64,000 nt of DNA from Clytia hemisphaerica (taxonomy: Eukaryota; Cnidaria; Hydrozoa; Leptothecata; Clytiidae), in the NCBI GenBank assembly GCA_902728285.1, contig CACVBU010000351.1, positions 1,236,370 to 1,300,369 of the forward strand, written 5' to 3'. A program made the translations under genes and the position numbers. Shown piece after piece: positions 45,630 to 56,705 of this stretch (positions within the stretch are counted from its first letter, which is position 1; each line of letters begins with the position of its first letter). The notes beneath the pieces were generated by a model. That model worked only from the letters and a program-made list of their open reading frames with translations, was not told the origin of the DNA and did no database searches.

Positions 45630-46420
45630 GGGTCAGAATTGGCCGTCGGAATAGTCATCCGGCGGCGAAATAGTCGTCCGGCCGCCGAAATATAACCGAG
45701 TTTATGTATTTGCATACTTTTGAGGACGGTAGAGGGTGACTGAAGCGATTTGGAAAAACCCGCAATTCCGCCCCGTAAAATCAAGGACGGTAAAATAAGT
45801 GCTGATTTACCGTCGTCCTCAGCTGGCCAGGATCTACTCAAATTAGAACCTTACCGTCTCCGTCGCTGGAAAACACACATACCATACATAAACTCGCTAT
45901 AGTCATCCGGGCCCGCCCGCGGAAAATTGACCGTCGGAAAAGTTATCCCATATCCGGCCCGCCAGAAAGTGAGGTCGAGTTACTTTTTTCGAGTTTTTAT
46001 TTTGAGCTACGAAAAAACGAGTTATGATAACATTTTCCGTAAATTGTAGTTTAACTATGATGTTATTCATCGTCAACAATATCGTTATCGTCATTGGTTA
46101 ACCGTCACGGTTATTTCAAATTGAATAACTTTTAGATTAGCTATTTTAAAATTCCCTTATTTTCAACTATTCTACAACTCGGTTCCCGAATACCAGAGCA
46201 GAAGGTTATTATAATCAAGCCAAAAATTACGAAAAAGGACATAACAACTCGGTTTTTCATAACTCAAAAATAAAAATAACTCGACCTCAATTTCAGTGGA
46301 CCGAATAACTTTTCCGACGGCCAATTTTCCACCAGCCGGATAACATTTCAGCCGGCCGGACGACTATTCCGCCGACCGAGGAACTATTTCGACGGCCGAA
46401 TTTCCGGCGAATTCTGACCC
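45630..46420. mobile_element. ~790-bp element with GGGTCAGAATT ends
   Basis: GGGTCAGAATTGGCCGTCGG at the left pairs with CCGGCGAATTCTGACCC at the right. The subterminal words CCGGCCGGACGACTATTCCG and their complements are repeated. A smaller palindrome, GAGGACGGTA..TACCGTCGTCCTC, sits at 45721-45822. Non-coding. Confidence 0.65.
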
Positions 46421-46836
46421 ACTTAGGCCCTTTAAGTGGATTTCTTTTCGGAAAAAAAGTTGATTCTACTAACTATTTTAGAAACATCATTACTCTTTCA
46501 AAAAAAATTCTTTTTCAGAAATTTTTTCGACTTCATGACGGAAAAAGATAGAATTTTAATATGGTTACAATGATACCCATCAAGTCGGTGAAAAATTTAC
46601 ATAGAATTTCATTAATGTGGAGAAAATCGCTAAAAAATACAGAAAATGGCGCCTCCGCGGGATACAGCGTTGAGCTTTTCACCTCAACTTTTGTACACGA
46701 GTAGTTCAAGCAGGTGGATATTCGAAACTACCTCAATAGTGAAAAATATATTTGTAGTCTTTTTTCTATGCACGAAAGAATTACCAAAACTTCAGTATTT
46801 TCACTTGAGTTCTAAGTTCAAGCCGTATTTTAACTA

Positions 46837-47172
46837 TAATATATTGTACAATGAAACCCTCCACTACAGAGGTACTGTCAATATATAATAGAATTTTACT
46901 GAAGAAAATTATGAATTTAGCACACTCGGGAGAAACTAAGTCAATCATCAAGGCTTTGAATACAGTTATTGTTTTTTTTAAAGGCTAGAAGGAGACCTTG
47001 CGAAATTTCAATTTAAAAATGCATACATTTAAAAAAAAAACCAAAACCCCGTCTCAACATTGAAATCGCGCTTCCACTAAATCGCGGCGAGAGGTTTTAG
47101 TCACGTGACTGAAGTGCCTAACTATATTGTACAATGAAACCCTCCACTACAGAGGTACTGTCAACATATAAT
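46837..47172 (+). repeat. Pair of ~49-bp direct repeats
   Basis: TATTGTACAATGAAACCCTC and CACTACAGAGGTACTGTCAA occur at 46843-46890 and again at 47127-47172, differing at one or two bases. About 235 bp lies between, without an ORF. Confidence 0.75.
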
Positions 47173-47469
47173 ATCCTCCCTACTGCCTTGGAAAAAGAAA
47201 ATCACGAATTTTCAATTTTGTATTGCGCGGAATGTAGGAAAAACATAGTTTCTCCAAGAAAAAACTCAAAAGATGGAAGGTACAGGCCAATGGGTAAACT
47301 TGTTTGTTAAAAATGGTTGATTGACAAGTAGATTCTTACGCAATAAGCCTGTAATCAAATTTAAAAGGAAGACGCAATTCTTTCGCGTTCTTTTGAGCTT
47401 ACTTTTTTCTTAAAAGAATGTTTACAAGAATAAGATTTCGTTTATTAAATATATAATCGTTTAAAAGAG

Positions 47470-47760
47470 GCCCGGAAAACCCGAGTTATTTTCCCCGAGT
47501 TATTTTTCCGAGTTACGGAAAACTTGAGTTATGACGTCATTTTCAGAAAATTATGACGTCACACTCAAATTCATAACTCGGTTTTTTTTTCCTTCCGTTA
47601 AATTCTCGAGTTATTTCAAGAATTTTAACTCGATTTTTTTTCCTTCCATTAATTTTTCGAGTTATTTCAAGATTTATAACTCGGTTTTTTTTGCTTCTTT
47701 TAAAATTTCGAGTTATTTTTCTTCCTTTAAATTTTCGAGTTATATAGATCCTATTGCAAG
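47470..47760 (+). repeat. CGAGTTATTT degenerate tandem repeat
   Basis: About ten CGAGTTAT or ATAACTCG words separated by T-rich spacers. Similar words lie at 45970-46280. Confidence 0.65.
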
Positions 47761-48306
47761 TTTAATCTGCAGCGAAATACAACGACGTGGTTTACTAGTC
47801 TAGATCAGTCGTGATTTTAAAAAGTGAAAATCGATAAAAATTTAGGAAAGGGTCCCAAAAACGCCAATTTTTTCTCTCTCTAAAGGTCGATTTTCGATTT
47901 TTGGCTCGGACATACCCGTCACCTAGCAAACCAAGTACCACCCCCCCCTGCGGGTGTGAGAGCTCACAATCATCACACCCTCAAAAATCTCTCAATCAAA
48001 GGAAGGAGTGTAAAAACAATTCATTCTCTCATCTGCCTTCTCATGCAAATTACTAATGGTATTCAAATACCATAAATTTGAGCTATTTTAGACATTAGGA
48101 CTGCTTATTATAAAAATATGTGTGTCCCTTCCCCCGTAAATGTGGTTGTCCTTTGATTGCCAAAATTTAATTCTTATCAGAAAGTTGGGCTTTTTATTTT
48201 AAACCATCGAGATCTCCAACAGAAAAGGGGGAAGCATGTATGAGTACCCTGGGTACCAGAGGCCAAGTTTTCATAGAGAAAATATTAATATCTATTCGAG
48301 CTGTGA

Positions 48307-48646
48307 TGCACGCTTTTTTTAATAAGAATACACTTTATAAGAATGTCCATTATGAAAATGACCAAAAAATTAAGAATAACGCTAAGAATGTCACCATCAT
48401 GGAATTTTGCTAAAAATGTCATTTTTAGAGAATTTTCATATATAAATTGTCAATTACCCCCAAAGAAGGCTCACTCTTTTCACAAAAATGACATTTTATG
48501 CTTAGACATATGTTAAATCTAGTCTGAATTAGGATTCTAACCTAAGAATATGTTGTAAGAATATTTTAGGTTTATTTTCCCAGAAAAAGTAAAGAATATA
48601 TCCATGATGAAATGGATTTACACCATTCTTATAAAATAAAGCGTGT
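48307..48646. mobile_element. MITE, uninterrupted copy of the 23245-24936 element
   Basis: The ends TGCACGCTTTTTTTAATAAG and the complement of CTTATAAAATAAAGCGTGTA. The interior carries CACCATCATGGAATTTTGCT and CAATTACCCCCAAAG. The last is the site at which the LINE entered the other copy. Confidence 0.8.
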
Positions 48647-49179
48647 AATGTGTAATGTATGAGGGTTCTGATTTCCAAATTACTTTTCTACTAAATGTAA
48701 ATACTGTGAATAAACTTATCATGATTTTTCGAAATTCAGGGTATTGATTATTGATGTTTCAGATTCTTTTTTTGTTTTGATTTTTTTGCCTTTCATCTTA
48801 CAAATAGGTCGAACCAATCTAAGGGTTCCGAAAAACAAAATGAAAAGATTTTGTAAGATTACCACCAAATTACAAAGCAAAACTGTTGATTTCCACAAAC
48901 CGAAATTTCGTACACTCCTACAAAACATATAGCACTAAAAGAATGCACAAAAAAAATGTTTGAAGTATACATTTGTTATATTACAGGCACTCAGAAAAAA
49001 AATGGTTCAAAGATAGTTATTATATTTACAAGTTCATAATGATGATTTAAGGTGTTGGAAATAATAATGCCACCTAACTATTTAGGTTAAAAATTGTAAC
49101 AGAAAAAAAGTAAATGATTAATAATGTTTTACATACTGCGATGGGTTCTTCTAGAAAAACCGTTCATAGGGGGTGGAAG

Positions 49180-49720
49180 ATATATTGTTCACCCCTGTCC
49201 AGGGATCATAGTGTGCAGAGGGGTCTGAACCCCCCCATTAATATTTCATCCCCCCTATAAAGGTATCCCCCCTATTTTTAAAATTTTTTGATCCCGCACC
49301 ATTTACAGGGGTCCGAGCCCCCAGCATATAATTTGTACTCCCAGTATTGGGGAAGAATTTTGATGAATGAAATATATTTTTCAGTGTGAATTCGTACCAA
49401 TAGTCAATGAACTTGAAAACACTAGCAAATAAACAGTAAACTAATAATTTTTTAACCAAAAAGTTACTATCCCCCCCCATTTTTATTTGATCCCCCCCTA
49501 TAAGCTCAAACCCCCCATTTTAACTGGAAAATTGCCCATCCCCCCCTATAAAGCCTTCCTTGAAAACTCGGACCCCCCCCCCTTAAAAAAGGGGGGGGGT
49601 TCATACTATGGGGATATGGAAAAAATCCTGAAAAACTGTCATGTCCATGGGGTGAATTTGTCCAGAGGTAGATCATTGAAAAAATAATATATCCTCCAAC
49701 CCCCCCCCCCCCATGAACAT
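49180..49720. repeat. CCCCCCCTATAA / GGGGGG repeat region
   Basis: Runs of C alternate with ATTTTT and TATAAAG, ending in a CCCCTTAAAAAAGGGG palindrome at 49570-49600. A fragment of the same repeat is at 1643-1720. Confidence 0.55.
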
Positions 49721-50214
49721 ATTTTTTTTGGAAGAGCCCAATGTTGAAAAGGATATGATTTTTAAAAATCGAGCCTATAATTATTATGAACCATCACTAC
49801 TACGGTACAACCTAGGCTGTTGGGCATCTCCCAACAGATTCGCACTCCTTATAATATCTGCGGTTTTGTAGAGGTCTACGAATCAGAGGTAAAACCACTT
49901 GGTAAGTTGTGTAAACTTCAGGTTTTACCCAGCGAGCCATTTGGAGTGAATGGGCTAATATTCTGGAAACCTAAAATGTTATTTAATTGGGGAGAAAAAC
50001 ATTTTTTATGATTTGATTTGATCTGTTTTAAGTTGTTCTAATGTACACAAGTATGGTCTGCAAAAAAGTCTCATGTTACTATGGTTTGTTATCGGTTAAG
50101 TACCTAAGAAGTGAAATACATTTCCACAGCAATTTACAAGGATAGACCTACTGAACCAACTGATTTAAACAATTTTGGTGGCTAGATTATAAGATATTTG
50201 GGTACGAAGGTCAC

Positions 50215-50449
50215 CACACGTTTTTTTATAAGAGAAATCTATATAAGAACATAAAGCTTCGATGGCCAAAATTTTAAGAACAAGTTAAGAACATTTCAAG
50301 GCTTTCTGCAGCTTTCTGGGCTTTAAAACACCAAATTTCTTAGGAAAATGGACCAAAATACTCATAAAATGGCGAAACTAAGAACATGTTAAGAACATTT
50401 TTAAGCTTTAAACTCAAAAAGCTGGATGTTCTAATAAAAATTGGTGTGA
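50215..50449. mobile_element. MITE of the CACGTTTTTTTATAAGAA superfamily
   Basis: The left end is CACACGTTTTTTTATAAGAG, and the right end TTCTAATAAAAATTGGTGTG is only partly complementary. The interior is TTAAGAACAAGTTAAGAACA. Confidence 0.6.
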
Positions 50450-50729
50450 TCGTTTCGTAGAGTCGACACAATATTTTTGTTGTGTTAGCTAAATCTTAGC
50501 ACTGAAGGTCTCATATTCTAACATCTCTAAAGAGAGGAAAGAAAAGGCAGACAGAACCCTAAAACGATACTCAAAACAAAAGTAAAGAAAAAAATCAACC
50601 TCGTACCTGTGTATCCCAGGCATTACTTATGGACGCCAGAGAATTATCTAGTTACAGGGAACGAGGTTGGAAAAGAATAAATAAAATACCTTAAAACAAC
50701 AAAAACGATTAAAAAGTATTAAGTTCATT

Positions 50730-50907
50730 CTATAAGTACGCTTTGAGCGCGAGTTCGTATTTCTTGACATCTCCAGCATTTTCATGGTCAAACTCAATGT
50801 TAATCCTCGTCTTTTGGAATTCTCTTAACATTTTGTAATAATGATACACAGGAAAGAATGAAGTTTGAAGGACTGCATCGTTGGTTAAGTCTTCGAGACC
50901 ATGAATC
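50730..50907 (-). CDS. Terminal exon of the unidentified gene
   Basis: Encodes IHGLEDLTNDAVLQTSFFPV, then the end KKYELALKAYL and a stop. 59 codons with a one-base start completing the Lys codon. Confidence 0.65.
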
Positions 50908-53900
50908 CTTAAATAAGAATGAAGAAATTATTTTTTCTAGTTTCCCCCAAAACGCAGTGCCAGCGGCGAGCGTGCACAATGAATTTCCAACCTTGCGGGG
51001 AGTTTTTCGCAGTCCAGGTCAATGATAACACAATACCCGGCTCGCACCCAGTTTTTATTTTAAGAAGATGGGTGATATTCACACCAATGAGAAATTCAAT
51101 AGGAACCTCTCTGTTGTGTGAGACTGTTGACGATGTTCAGTCATTGTCTATGGTTATATAGTTGGATCTCGCTAATTCGAACTCAAACGGGGATTCTTAT
51201 TTGTTCAAATTACAGAGAGATTCGAATTATAGGACACGTATTTCAAAAGTGGACTTCTTGATGGGGACAGGAAACAAGTTCGAATAATAGAAACATTCGA
51301 ATAATAGAAAGTACTTCAAAAGGGTTTCTCCTTGATGGGGACAGGAAACAAGTTCGAATAATAGAAACATTCGAATAATAGAAAGTATTTCAAAAGGGCT
51401 TCTTCTTGATGGGGATTGGAAACAAGTTTGAGTTATAGAAATATTCAAATAATAGAAGTATTTCAAAAGGGCTTCTTCTTGATGGGGACAGGAAACAAGT
51501 TCGCATTATAGAAACATTCGAATTATAGAAAGTATTTCAAAGGGGCTTCTTCTTGATGGAGACAGGAAACATGTTCGAATTATAGAAACATTCGAATTAT
51601 AGAAAGTATTTCAAAAGGGCTTCTCCTTGATGGGGACAGGAAACAAGTTCGAATTATAGAAACATTCGAATAATAGAAAGTATTTCAAAAGGGCGTCTTC
51701 TTGATGGGGACAGGAAACAAGTTCGAATTATAGAAATATTTGAATAATAGAAGTTCGAATAATCGGGAGTTTACTGCACTCACTTAAAGCGTGTGTCATG
51801 TTGTAGCCAAAAGATCGGTTTCGGTTTTTCAGCGCTCAAATCGAACGTAGCCTGGAAGGTAAAGCTTCCTCGGTAGTTCACCAAATCCAACATTTCACAT
51901 GTCAAACTGCAAAGAACAAGTGATACTTTTATGGACCTACCTGGTTATGCATTTAACACATATAATTGATATCTACATAAGCGTGACCATTAAACAATCA
52001 TTCAGAACACAAATAGTGACGATCTATTAAAATTAGTCGTTTTTTTCTTATAAAAAAACACGTTTAGAAACCAAAATTTCATGCTCTTGAAATATATTCT
52101 TTCATATTCAAGACTTCGAGAGCAAAAAAACATATCTTATAAAAAATTCAGTAATTTTAAGAACATCGATGTATGCTTACTAATAGTGGTTCTTATAAAT
52201 AAATATGCGTTTTTTGAGCTGAAAAATTCTTTTTTTACAAAAATTTGCTTGAGCCATCTTTTACCTACTTTCATGCAAAAAGTCAGAAAAAAACAAGTCC
52301 AAAAAACCCCATTCTAGCCGTTTTTTAGCTGAAATTTACCCCAAAATCTTTTTTCCAAAAATCGAGCTCCGCCACATTCGAAGGTTTATAGTTATGCATC
52401 TTTGTGCAAAAAATCATAAAGAATAAAGGAGCCAATCTCGAGAAGAGCTAATACCTAAGTAATTGATAATGTGCTTATAAAAAAATATCGAATTTGGCCA
52501 GTTTTTCTATAAAAACAAGCCAAGCAACCAAAATTTCATGTCTAAACACATATATTCTTTAAAAGTAAGCCCTAATGAGCAAAAAAAAACATCTATCTCA
52601 TAAGAAAAATTGAGTAATTTGACTAAGAACATTGATGTATGCTTATTAATAGTGATTCTTATAGATAAACATGCGTTATTTGAGCCAACAAAATTTTTTT
52701 GCAAAAATCTGCTTGAACCATCTTTTACCTATGATGGTACCTTACTTTCCTGCAAAAAATCAGAAAAAATTAATGATCCAATTTTTCACAAAGTCCAAAA
52801 AAACCATTTTTTAGCCGTTTTTTGGCCCAAATTTGCCCAAAATTTTTTTTTTTGAAAATCGGGCTCCGTCACATTCGAGGGTTTGTAGTTATGCATCTTT
52901 GTTCAAAAAATGTAAGGAATGAAAGAGCCAATCTCGAGAAAAGCTAAGACCTAAGCAATTGATAATGTGCTTGTAAAAAAATATCGAATTTAGCCAGTTT
53001 TTCTATAAAAACACGCCAAGCAACCAAAATTTCATGTCGAAACACACATATTCTTTAAAAGTAAGCCCTCCTGAGCAAAAAAAATACATCTATCTCATAA
53101 AAAAATTGAGTAATTTGACTAAGAACATTGATGTATGCTTATTAATAGTGATTCTTATAGATAAACATGCGTTTTTTGAGCCAACAAAATTTTTTTTCAA
53201 AAATCTGCTTAAGCCATCTTTTACCTACGATGGTACCCTGCTTTCATGCAAAAAATCAGAAAAAATTAACGACCTGATTTTTCACAAAGCCCGAAAAACC
53301 CGTTTTTTAGCCGTTTTTTGGCCCAAATTTGCCCAAAAAAATTTTTTTTTGAAAATCGGGCTCCGTCACATTCGAGGGTTTATAGTTATGCATCTTTGTG
53401 CAAAAAATTAGAAAAAACTAACGAGCCAATCACGAGGAAAGCTAATAACGAACGAACGAACGAACGAACGAACAGACGAACGGACAAAGGTTAATTTATA
53501 GGACCTCCACCGGGGTAGGTCCAAAAAAGAAAACATTTCGAGTCGAAAAGATAAATGAAAGTAAAAGAAAATTCTGTAAAAATTATTGTATCTATATAAG
53601 CCAGTAAAAAAAGATTACGCCTTTTATTGCTGATACTGTGGCATTTAATTCTGAACCTAAAGGTCGGTCTCCACTTCGCGTGAAAATGAGAAAAAAAATT
53701 TTGACAATCCTTTTTGCCTGCAGAAAAGATTGCGTCATTTAAAAGACTTTCGAGCGAAAAAAACTAAAAGTTGAAGGCAGTTCAATTGAATTCAATTGAA
53801 TTGCCTTATTTTTTAACCGACCAATGAACTTACAAAAACATTATAAAGTTTTCGCTTATGTCGCGCGAAAGTGGAGACCAGACTGCACTGACCTTTATAT

Positions 53901-55078
53901 ATATACCCTAGACCAAGTTTCTCAATCCCGACCAAGCAAAATCTTTGATCGGAGTTTTTTGAAAAGTGGTATCCTAATGGCCGCACTACTCAATAGCGGT
54001 GTAAATGTATCGAAAGCGCTAGATCTACTTTTCCTCGAAAACTTTCAATGGTGTAGCGCCGTTAGACGTTAATTTTTAACACTGCAATGGCTTCTTTACG
54101 GGTACCAATTCAAAAAAAGACTTAGATCAAACATGGCGGAAATAAATTGGTCCAGGGATATATAAAGGTCAGTGATTACACGTTATCCTTTTCAAAAGAA
54201 AGAAAGGTTTAAGGAAGTAACCTATGGTCGGTGAACGTTACTTCTCCTTGGCTTCGGCGAACAACTTCGTACAAGTCCACGATGAATGGTTGCCAGAATG
54301 TGAACAATCTCTTCAATTCTGATATCAACTAAAAACGAAAGCGGGGGAGAGTTAAACTATAGATGGTTAGACCGTGTACGTCAAAATGAACATGCAACAT
54401 CATTGCATTTGTTTTTTAACCATTGATATAATAATAATAACCCCCGTTTTCATTAAAAATTTGGAGATTTGATGTTACACAGAAAAGCAGCAGGGGTATT
54501 TCGGGTCCCACGTCTTCCGAAGGACATTTCTGTTTGCCTTGAAATTTGACAACCTTCTTAACTTAAGGTTGAACTACCACTGGTGTAAAAATGAACGTTT
54601 TAGCATAAGTAGAAAAAAAACTCAATTTTTGCAATCGCAAATTTAACCGCTAAAAATCGCGAATTTTTCAACCCAAAATACATTCAAATATAGATAATCC
54701 TGTAATTTTCATACAGGAGGTTGGACGAACCTTTACAAAATAAAAAAAATATTCTTAGAGATGTCTTGATACCGCTCCCTGGACGATGGAAGAACTGTAA
54801 AATCAGTCTGGAAATTTTAATACAACCTTTTTTTTACCCCTTGGAAAAATGAAAAAAAAAACTCCTTCATACTCCGTTGGAATTCTTCTTCGATTATCCC
54901 CCGGGAAATAAAATATAAAATGGAATGTCCCAATTTAAACTTACGTTTGACACTTCAGTCATATCTGTGTATTTTTCGCTTAACTTTTGATTGGATATAG
55001 ATTGTTCTACACAAGAGTAATACCATTCATCCTGGGCGGTTAAACTCTGTGCACCTTGCTTGAACTGTTTTGTGTTGT
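50730..55078 (-). CDS. Unidentified multi-exon gene, 3' part (exons 55078-54945, 54328-54222, 51906-51784, 50907-50730)
   Basis: Four minus-strand exons join in phase to about 180 residues and a stop. They read TKQFKQGAQSLTAQDEWYY and CVEQSISNQKLSEKYTDMTE; LISELKRLFTFWQPFIVDLY; LTCEMLDLVNYRGSFTFQAT with FDLSAEKPKPIFWLQHD; and GLEDLTNDAVLQTSFFPVYH with LREFQKTRINIEFD. The acceptors are CACAATAG, GTTTTTAG, TTCTTTGCAG and TTATTTAAG; the donors include GTAAGT and GTGAGT. Upstream exons are not found. A helix, then beta strands (GSFTFQATFDLS), then helices loosely recalls the C-terminal RWD-type fold of kinetochore KNL1-like proteins. That is a weak guess by pattern. Its last exon resembles that of the gene at 62476-63178. 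Confidence 0.6.
51159..51776. mobile_element. Pogo/Tigger-like MITE carrying a 74-bp minisatellite
   Basis: The right end reads (complement) CAGTAAACTCCCGATTATTC and the left TAGTTGGATCTCGCTAATTC, both followed by GAAC, a pattern known from Tigger/pogo ends. Inside are seven units of about 74 bp (GATGGGGACAGGAAACAAGT then TCGAATTATAGAAACATTCG) starting near 51261, 51335, 51409, 51482, 51556, 51630 and 51704. It fills most of an 876-bp intron. Confidence 0.75.
51784..51906 (-). CDS. Internal exon of the unidentified gene
   Basis: 41 codons, LTCEMLDLVNYRGSFTFQAT to WLQHDTRF. The GTGAGT donor is followed within a few bases by the end of the Tigger-like element. Confidence 0.65.
52040..53510 (+). 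repeat. Three ~460-495-bp tandem units ending in a GAAC microsatellite
   Basis: Units start near 52042, 52502 and 52993, marked by ACCAAAATTTCATG at 52070, 52527 and 53022. Units 2 and 3 are close copies; unit 1 is diverged. Each contains an open frame with NIDVCLLIVILIDKHA, which I take as incidental. The array ends in GAACGAACGAACGAACGAAC at 53450. It lies in an intron of the minus-strand gene. Confidence 0.8.
53885..54080 (+). repeat. Dispersed repeat shared with 840-960
   Basis: It shares TTTCTCAATCCCG, TTTGATCGGAGTTTTTT, GTGGTATCCTAATGG and AAAGCGC with the array downstream of the first ASPSCR1-like exon. Confidence 0.65.
54222..54328 (-). CDS. Internal exon of the unidentified gene
   Basis: The acceptor CGTTTTTAG opens phase 0: LISELKRLFTFWQPFIVDLY then EVVRRSQGEVTFTDH. 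The donor GTTACT at 54221 keeps the phase with the next exon; GTAACG at 54241 is an alternative that does not. Confidence 0.55.
54437..54690. repeat. Dispersed repeat, copy 2 (inverted)
   Basis: Reverse complement of 27905-28155 over about 250 bp. Confidence 0.7.
54945..55078 (-). CDS. Internal exon of the unidentified gene
   Basis: The acceptor is TTTCACAATAG and the donor is GTAAGT. It encodes NTKQFKQGAQSLTAQDEWYY and more (44 codons). It needs one base from an upstream exon that I did not find. Confidence 0.65.
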
Positions 55079-55169
55079 CTATTGTGAAAGAGAAAGAGAG
55101 AGAGGGTGGAATATGGAAGCATTTTGGTGATAGGTGAGACGGATACAAAACTTGTTCACATTGAAAATT

Positions 55170-55345
55170 TGTAGGTTGTTACTAAAAGGAGAAACAAGAA
55201 GTAACGAGAAGTAAACGAGAAGTAACAAAAGTAACAAAAGTAACGAGTAACGAGAAGTAACGAGTAGGTAACGAGAAGTAGCGAGTAGGTAACGAGTGCT
55301 TAAATAGAAGCAACGAGTACTAGACCTATAAGTAACGAGTACTAT
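55170..55345. repeat. GTAACGAGAA minisatellite, copy 1
   Basis: About fifteen irregular copies of GTAACGAG / AGAAGTAAC. It is followed at 55350-55380 by the complement of CAAAAGCAAGACAATGGAGC. The same arrangement in the opposite orientation is at 61200-61375. Confidence 0.8.
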
Positions 55346-55401
55346 AGTCGTGAAATTGACGCTCCATTGTCTTGCTTTTGCCACCAGTCAATTGTTTTAA
55401 G

Positions 55402-55960
55402 GTTTATGACGTCATTGCTAGGTTTACTATTCGGGCACCTACATCTCGTGATTGGCTTGTCTGTTTCCATTGAAATTTGTCATGTGACACTTGACAACAA
55501 AGCCTTGAAATTAACCTAATCAATTTTGTCAATTTTGGTGTTGACGTCATCATTTTAGGCCCTTTTTGGTACTAGAATCCGGGCACCTATATCTCGTGAT
55601 CGGCTTGTCTGTTTACTTTCAAATTTAGCATGTGACACCTTGACAAAAATGCCTTGAAATTAACCTAATCAATTTTGTCAATTTTGGTGATGACGTCATA
55701 ATTTAGGCCTTTTTGGTACTAGAATTCGGGCACCTATATCTCGTGATTGGCTTGTCTGTTTACTTTCAAATTTGGCATGTGACACCTTGACAATATTGCC
55801 TTGAAATTAACCTAATCAGTTCTTGTCAATTTTGGTGATGACGTCATAATTTAGGCCTTTTTGGTACTAGAATCCGGGTACCTATATCTCGTGATTGGCT
55901 TGTCTGTTTACTTTCAAATTTGGCATGTGACACCTTGACAATAATGCCTCGGTTATCATT
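55402..55960 (+). repeat. Satellite of 148-bp units with TGACGTCA sites
   Basis: Four units (CTCGTGATTGGCTTGTCTGT at 55444, 55592, 55740 and 55888) at a regular 148-bp spacing. Each unit has TGACGTCAT and the phrases TTTTTGGTACTAGAAT and TTGAAATTAACCTAATCA. Confidence 0.88.
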
Positions 55961-56258
55961 TGGGTCCTTTATGGTACTGAAATGACAATTATATTTCTCG
56001 AGCACCACTTTGTTTTTAGAACAGAAAGAGCACACATAAAAGTGCATCTATAGGAAGGTTGATACAGTAAGAAGATTATCCTTTGAAATCAGGAATACTT
56101 TTGGTAAAACAACTTGCAATTTGACTAGATGAAAAAGTACAAAGGTAACAGAAACTGTAAAATAAATACTAATCTACTATTTTAATCTTAGTAACTAAAT
56201 CTTAGTTATCATTATGAAATAGCTTTTGATTATTTGAGTTTTCTTTTGAGATTTCCAG

Positions 56259-56462
56259 ACGTTAAAAGATGCTAAAAAAGAAGTCGAAAAATTGGTAAAA
56301 CAAAACCAACCATCCCACTCAACAATAAAATGGCTTTTCAGATTAGTTTTATCGGAGCTTGGTGAAAAAGAGTTAACGGAAGAATGAGTGTTCTTCTTAA
56401 AGGAGAAAACTCATTCTTTCGTAAACTCTATTCCCTCAAAGATGACCCTGTTCTTGAAGATC
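56259..56462 (+). pseudogene. Broken duplicate of exon 2 of the nuclease-NTPase gene
   Basis: From the acceptor-like TTTCCAG it copies 58624-58795 closely (AAGAAGTCGAAAAATTGG, CCATCCCACTCAACAATAAA). It is broken by a ~32-bp insertion at about 56370-56401 containing stops. After about 56462 the similarity ends. No copy of exon 1 is seen upstream. Confidence 0.85.
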
Positions 56463-56705
56463 TGTGTTACTGTTCTTGTTCTGTTCGTAGTGGCCCTTTG
56501 TGGAAACAATTCTTGAGCTGTCTAAAGCATTCTTTATAATTATTAAGAAGGGGATAAAAGTGCAACGGAGAGGTATGGCAATCTTGCTTATAACATAAAT
56601 TATAAAGGTATGTAGTAATTGGTAACCACGGGTAATGTTATTATAGCATATTAAAAAAAGTCTTTTGTACCATCTTGTGATATGAGAGTAGTGGAATAGA
56701 AGTGC

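Noticed and set aside
52610-53411. Two similar open frames as a duplicated gene
   Set aside because: They are parts of a ~480-bp tandem repeat without start context or known domain; intronic on the other strand.
53450-53480. GAAC repeat as a CRISPR or regulatory array
   Set aside because: It is a plain tetranucleotide microsatellite at the end of a tandem unit.
54242-54328. Ending this exon at the GTAACG donor (54241)
   Set aside because: That phase does not join the next exon; the GTTACT donor at 54221 does, though transcripts are needed to decide.
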